From Gymnorhina tibicen (taxonomy: Eukaryota; Chordata; Aves; Passeriformes; Artamidae), in assembly GCA_013399875.1 (NCBI GenBank), contig VXAZ01000388.1, positions 62,001 to 126,000 on the forward strand: a stretch of 64,000 bases of DNA, in the 5' to 3' direction. Positions 58,831 to 64,000 of this stretch are shown piece by piece. A model generated the notes under the pieces. That model made no database searches. It saw nothing but the letters and a program-made list of their open reading frames with translations, and was not told the origin of the DNA. The translations under genes were made by a program, and so were the position numbers. The first letter of the stretch is position 1, and every line of letters starts with the position of its first letter.

Positions 58831-61800
58831 CCCCACCTTGCCCAAGGCGGACAAATGGGGAAGGATGGCAACGGCATGAGGACAGGGATTGGGTGTGTAA
58901 AGTGCATTAATGTTGAGAAATTGCATCTCTGCTCCCCACAGACACCCAAACCTTTGCCACACTGTCAACAGAAGGGAGAAGAGGTGCCAGTCAAGTGCAG
59001 CCCTCTGGCTGCCCCGAGTGCAGGGCTTGAGGGGTGAGAGCGGGCAGGGCCTCAGCCGCTGTTTCTGTTTGGGAGCTGAGCCCCACACCCTGATTTGAAG
59101 GTCCCCAGTCCCCGCGTGTGCCGTGGGAAGCCACACGTGCCACGGAGCCAGCAGTTGCTATGGAGACCAAAGATTTTCTTAAAACTCCTGCTAAAAGGAG
59201 ACGAAGGCCCAAGAAAGAGGAGGGGCAGCATCTCCTTTGCAGGGGCTTTAGGGCTGGGTACAGATGCTGCACGACCCCAGGGCCATCGCACCACCAGTGG
59301 CTGCACAGGTTGTTCCCTTCAAACAGACCCATTTTTGCCCTGTGGTGGTGATTTCTGTACCTTGCAAACTTCATTTTCTGCTTGTGCTGGCTCATCTCTG
59401 CAAGGTGCCAGTCTCATCCAGCAATCACATTTATTTTTACAATCTCCAAGGGTTGTCTAAAGATGCAGCTCCTCTGTCAACAGAGAAACTGGTTTTCAAT
59501 TCCCTTTCTGGGAGGGGGTGGAGCTTCTTCCTTCATCAATATATTTTTTAAATGCATGGAGAAGTCACAGGACTGGCAGATGGAGGAGCAAAGCCCCCTG
59601 ATTATCCAGATTACAGCCCAGCACAGACCCTCCATACCACAGAGATACCTGCTGGGATGGGATATGGATCTGGAAGTGGGTTAAACCCACAGCCTAAACC
59701 TCGAGCTCTCATTTCCACAAGTCCCTAGATTCGGCTTTGCCCTTTGATATTTTTAAATGATGGTTTGTCCTTCGCCAGCCTCCAGGAATTGGGATAAATC
59801 AATAACCCATCAATTCTGACAGCAGAGCTCTGTGGTACCCAAAGCTGTGGTGCTGCTCCCAAGTGATCCATATGCATGCAAGCAGAACATTCCCAGACGG
59901 CTTTAAATGAAGTGGCTGGCAAAATCCCCTGGGAATATTTGGTTGGGATGAGAAACATATAGAAACACAGCTTTTTGGAGGCATCTTGCAGTAACTTTAG
60001 TTTCCATAGTGACTAATGTTTGTGTTTATATCCAGTCCCTGTGTTTCTATCAGATTTTGCTTCATGGAACAGCTGTTTCAAGTCATTTCACCAAGACAGA
60101 TGATCCTGATAAGGAGCAAAGTTTCCATTCTACACAAATGCACATTTATTTAATAAAATTCAAAGAATTCAAACCCGAAAAGACCCTGTGCTTCAAAAGA
60201 TTGATTATCAATGCAGCCAGCTGATGGGAAGAGAATGAAAGTGGCCACAGAATAGCTGCTGCCTAATGAGAGAGTGAGAAAAAAGAGAACAGAAAATAAA
60301 TAAAACAACACTGAAAACACTGGTAACTTTATTTAATTTGGCCTTGAGCTTTCCATCCCTGGGCTTTATGCACAAGCGTGATGCCTAAAAATCCTGCTGC
60401 TGCTGCTGGAGATGTCAATACAGTGGGTCAAGGGCAGCTGTTGGACCCCCCAGTCCCCTCTGGACTGCCTCATCCCTGTAAAAAGCTGCTGGGAGCATCC
60501 AGAGGAACCAAATGTAGACTAACCTGGGCTTTGGGTTCTAACAAACCACTTTCCTCAAGTTCCCCGTCCCTGTAGCATTTATATAATCACCCCATTTCCG
60601 TTTCAATGTAAATACTGATTATTTTTTTGGTGATTTTTTCTTAAATAGGATGGCTCATGTTTAGCTTTTTGGAACAGTACTTGAGATTTATTTTAGCCTC
60701 TTTGTCAGGGCAAATAGAATATGAGCTCCCTGGTTGGATCCAGGCTTGGATCAACCCCTGCCCAGAGGCTCTTTGGTATCAGCAGCTCTACCTGGGCTGA
60801 GCTCACACTAAAACAAGATTGGTAACACAGTCACCTCTGACAAAAGTGCCCTTGGTTTTTCCTTGGAAAGACAAAAGTGTTGGATATGTCTGGGTGAGTC
60901 CAGGAGGCTCTAGAAGAGTTGGAGATGGCACCTCCTCGGAACCTGGCTGGGCATGAGCCTGTTGTTGGCTGCCTCCCTCCTGTGCCTGGGTGACACCACA
61001 GGCAGAGGTGGGTCCTTAGGCCCAGTGGCCCCCAGAAAAAGTAAACAAACCTGCTTTTAGATACACAGCTGGAGGTAAGATCCCTGCTTCTCTTGGCTTG
61101 ATCTGTGCCACCCACTTCGGCCACTGGACTTGAGGAACCTGCAAGGAGATTGGGACAGCCCAGAGCAGAACATCAGGAACGGTGAGAGGTCGGGAAGAAC
61201 AAAGATGTGCTATAGGAAAAATAACTCCAGCATTATCTGTCTCCAGGCTTCTTACCCTTGCCTCCCTATATCCTATTCCCAACCCAGAGCTGCCCCGTGT
61301 TGCTCCTGCCCCTGCAGAGCACTGGGCTGGCAGGAGATCAGACCTGCTCCCACAGGCTGATGTCTTAACCCCTGCAGCCTTTACCTCTAAATATTCTCCT
61401 TTTAAAATATTCTTTCTGCTTGCACGGGCCCTGGCCAAAATCCTAATGGGAACCAACAGCTCCTTCATGCTACATGAGGCACCAAAACTGCAGCAACCAG
61501 CTGCTGGGAGAGGACAGAGTGCTGCTCCCCAGCACTCGCTGCCATAAATAACTGGAGTGCACAGGCACTGGCAAGGACTACGGAGTTGCTTATCATTTTA
61601 ATCACTTCTAAATCACGTTGCAGAGCTCCAAACCTAAGGAAATTATTTTCATTGTTAACCTCCTTCTTCTTAATTTGCAAACTTCCTGCAAGTAATTGAA
61701 ATCCCTGCTCTGCAAAAGCAAAAGCCTTATCTACCGCCTTGTTTAGCCAAATTAAGAGAGATGGGACTCGATTCCAGATTTGCTAAATATTTTTCCCTGC

Positions 61801-62628
61801 CTTCTGAAACATTTATTACATTTTGCATTGCACAAACTGCTTCAGCCTCCTGCCGGCTGCAGAAACATGGTGAATTATTTTAATCAGAAACAAGAATCAT
61901 GTTGAAAGTTACTGTAACGTGGCACAACAGGAAACCTGGGCTTGCAGACTCCTTTGGAAGAAAATTCCAGCTCTCCTCTTCCCTCTTTGAGACTATCAAT
62001 CAAACGCTAAAAATAAAGTCAGATATACAAAATTATCCTGCCATCAGGGCTTGAAAATATTTCAGTTAAGCAACTGTCAGTGCTTCCGTGATGGATCTCC
62101 GTTTCCCAGGTTCTCTATCTTCCCTTTTCAGACTGCACCAGGCTGAACCTTGGCACACATCCCAAGGATGATGCTGGAGCAGTTTGCTTAACAGCAGCCT
62201 CTTAATACCTCTGGAAGCTGGGCAGCACAGGGAGCCAGCACATCTCCCTCTGTCAGATGCAGGGATGCAAACACCTGCAGCTCCCACGGATTGAGCTTGA
62301 AGCCAGAGATACTTCAGCACTTCCCAAAAGTCAGGTCATCTGCTCTGACAGGTTTGTTGGAGCACCAATCCTCCCTGGGAGCATTAGGGATGCCAAGCCT
62401 GGTCTCAGCTGAAGTTCCTCTGGGTTTGCCAGTGGGTAATGCAGAGCAAGCTGGGGGTAAGGCCTGAAGGAATTGCTTTTCTCCCTGTGCGAGGCGGGAG
62501 CCTTGGGCTGCCTTTCACACCTCCTCTGCAGCCTCCTCGTACCCAGAAAGGTCCTTTACTCTGCTGCTGCCAGCCATGCACCATTTCCTCTCCTCCCTGC
62601 CCGAGGCCTGGCTTGGCACCCTTGGAAG
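58831..62628. other. Non-coding stretch with AT-rich candidate element
   Basis: Longest open frame 150 codons (61016-61468, minus), unrecognised. RFX X-box-like words occur at 59154-59167 and 60000-60013. A (CTG)n run of about five units is near 60399-60414. The interval 61560-61960 is AT-rich with many intact TAAT/ATTA and TTTGCA words and looks like conserved non-coding sequence. No transposon is recognised. Confidence 0.5.
61560..61960. promoter_or_regulatory. Candidate conserved non-coding element, AT-rich
   Basis: About 400 bp are dense in homeodomain- and forkhead-type cores (TTTTAATCAC, TTAATTTGCA, AAGTAATTGA, TTGTTTAGCC, TTTTAATCAG, TGAATTATTT) and lack simple-repeat or transposon sequence. 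The words are spread evenly, as in long developmental enhancers. Conservation was not testable here. Confidence 0.25.
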
Positions 62629-62992
62629 GTCACAGAATCCCAGAATGGTTTGGGCTGAAGGAGAATTTAAGGATCATCCGGTTCCACTCCCTGCCATGGG
62701 CAGGGACACCTTCCGCTACCCCAGATTGCTCCAAGCCCCATCCAACCTTGCCTGGGACACTGCCAGGGATCCAGGGGCAGCCACAGCTTCTCTGGGCACC
62801 CTGTGCCAGGGCCTCCCCACCCACCCAGGCAGGAATTCCTTCCCAATCTCCCGTCTAACCCTGCCCTCTGGCAGTGGGAAGCCATTCCCTGTTGTCCTGT
62901 CTCTCCAGCTCCCTTGGAGCCCCTTTAGGCACTGAAAGGGACTCTTAAGGCCTCACTGGAGCCTTCTCTTCTCCAGTCTGAAGAACCCCTTT
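62629..62992 (-). mobile_element. CR1 LINE 3' fragment, longest copy
   Basis: At about 360 bp this is the longest CR1 fragment in the window. Order: CACAGAATCCCAGAATGG, CCATGGGCAGGGACACCTTC, GGGACACTGCCAGGGATCC, GGGCACCCTGTGCCAGGGCC, CCTTCCCAATCTCCCGTC, CCCTCTGGCAGTGGGAAGCC and TGTTGTCCTGTCTCTCCAGC, continuing through GGCCTCACTGGAGCC to CTCCAGTCTGAAGAACCCC. It retains more 5'-ward untranslated sequence than the others but still no protein-coding part. Confidence 0.93.
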
Positions 62993-64000
62993 ACCTTTCT
63001 TCATTCCCAGTTCCGAGTAAAATATTGGATGACAGGAATAGAAATTCCCTGCTTTTCCCAGGCTCATCCGCTTCTATACCCAAGGGCCAGAAGGCCACCA
63101 GAGCCATGTCCTCTGCCACTGCTGTGGTTCATCTCTTCAAGCCCACACCAGACACTTAATCCCAGCCAACAGTAATCCAAATCCTCCCGACTGTTGTTGC
63201 AGCCCTGGGGAAAAGCTCTGCCTTTGTTTGTTTCTTCCTCTTGGAACACAGCAATATGTAAAAGCAAATCTAGCAAGGACAAGGCACGAACAAGCAGAAT
63301 CTTGTTATTATGGTCCCATTCTGTACCACCAGGACCAACAGCATCCAGCTGGTATCTACAACACAAGACTTCTCCTGGACTGGGAAGCAGTGGATGAGGC
63401 AGTAAGATTCAGGAGTTTTGCTCTGCAGACTATTTGTTTTTTTAATACTGGGAAAAAGCAGGAACATATGCGAGGGGGGAAGGGTGGCAGCAGCATTTGT
63501 AACGCTTAATTTACTAAAACGACACATTGCACAGATCGCCCATCTCACTTCATTCAGAGAAATTACTGTTGGGGTGAACCAGCCAGCCTGGACAGAGACC
63601 CATCCTGGGGTCCTAAACGTGCTGCTGGGGTAAGGATCCTACCCAAAAGATGTCTGAGGCCAAAAGCATCACCCTTGTCATGGCCTGGCCTGGGTAAAAC
63701 ACTCATTTTTTCTTCTTCCTCCCCTAAAAACATCAGGGTTTTGATGGAGCAGAGCTAGTCACTGTCCATGTGCATGGACCCTACCAGAAGGCAGGAAAGA
63801 TGCTTGGATTTTAGTGTTACTTCAGAAAATACATCCAAGCTTTCTCTCCCAGTATTAAAACCTATGAAATTGCTGAGACCAAAACAGGTAGGAAACGACA
63901 GCAAGAGCAGGATCAGGTCCTGCCATTGAAAACTACTTAATTTATAGTCCCTCCATATCAGAATTATTATGAAAGAAAAATACCTATTGCCTCCCAAATG
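62993..64000. other. Non-coding stretch to window end
   Basis: Longest open frame 100 codons (63064-63366, minus), not recognisable. No repeat, RNA gene or CpG cluster is seen. Confidence 0.55.

Noticed and set aside
49073..62935. Recurring peptide (WAGRD, MGRDTF, LGTLCQGLPTL) in frames at 6.0, 40.6, 49.1, 52.0, 52.9 and 62.7 kb
   Set aside because: All instances fall inside CR1 3' untranslated fragments, mostly in antisense. It is a translation of a repeated non-coding segment, not a protein family.
1..64000. CRISPR arrays, tRNA or rRNA genes, bacterial operons, endogenous viral coding regions
   Set aside because: No regularly spaced direct repeats, no recognisable RNA-gene cores and no recognisable viral or bacterial protein segments were seen. 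Old, decayed LTR elements could escape inspection by eye.

Overview
The window looks like non-coding DNA from a bird genome, probably a songbird or a relative. The main evidence is 15 fragments of the CR1 LINE retrotransposon. All are 5'-truncated 3' ends, and several keep the ATTCTATGA/ATTCTGTGA-type tail diagnostic of avian CR1. I found no ribosomal RNA, no tRNA, no CRISPR array, no bacterial or viral gene and no protein-coding exon that I can assign to a known family. The longest gap-free open frame is 178 codons. Open frames are scattered over both strands with no consistent splice structure, as expected of vertebrate intergenic or intronic DNA.

Layout. From 1 to about 42.9 kb the sequence has moderate base composition, with scattered CR1 tails (2.8, 3.4, 5.9, 16.1, 27.1, 29.6, 40.6 and 42.4 kb), a few short tandem duplications, and islands rich in intact transcription-factor-like motifs. 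The clearest islands are at 10.2-10.45 kb (CACGTG, NKX2-like and near-perfect HNF1 sites), 12.35-12.6 kb, 18.1-18.25 kb (two perfect POU octamers exactly 50 bp apart), 33.14-33.2 kb (three GATA sites) and 39.64-39.72 kb (two palindromic AT-rich sites). A small CpG cluster lies at 30.64-30.8 kb.

At about 43.0-44.03 kb there is one strong CpG island. It is interrupted by a 452-base run of N (43156-43607) and flanked on the right of the gap by a G-rich minisatellite with a unit of about 30 bp. A GC box and a good splice-donor-like site (after 44028) make this the best candidate promoter or first exon in the window, probably reading rightward. Its gene is not visible here.

From 44.4 to 64 kb the sequence returns to CR1-bearing non-coding DNA (44.4, 49.1, 51.9, 52.9, 57.8, 58.6 and 62.6 kb), a (CCCAT)n microsatellite at 57.67 kb and more AT-rich, motif-dense stretches (45.65-45.9, 55.5-55.62 and 61.56-61.95 kb). 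Overall this reads as a regulatory landscape or long-intron region around one CpG-island promoter. I did not find a convincing new biological system. The candidates worth following are the gapped CpG island with its minisatellite and the putative enhancers, and these need cross-species alignment to confirm.
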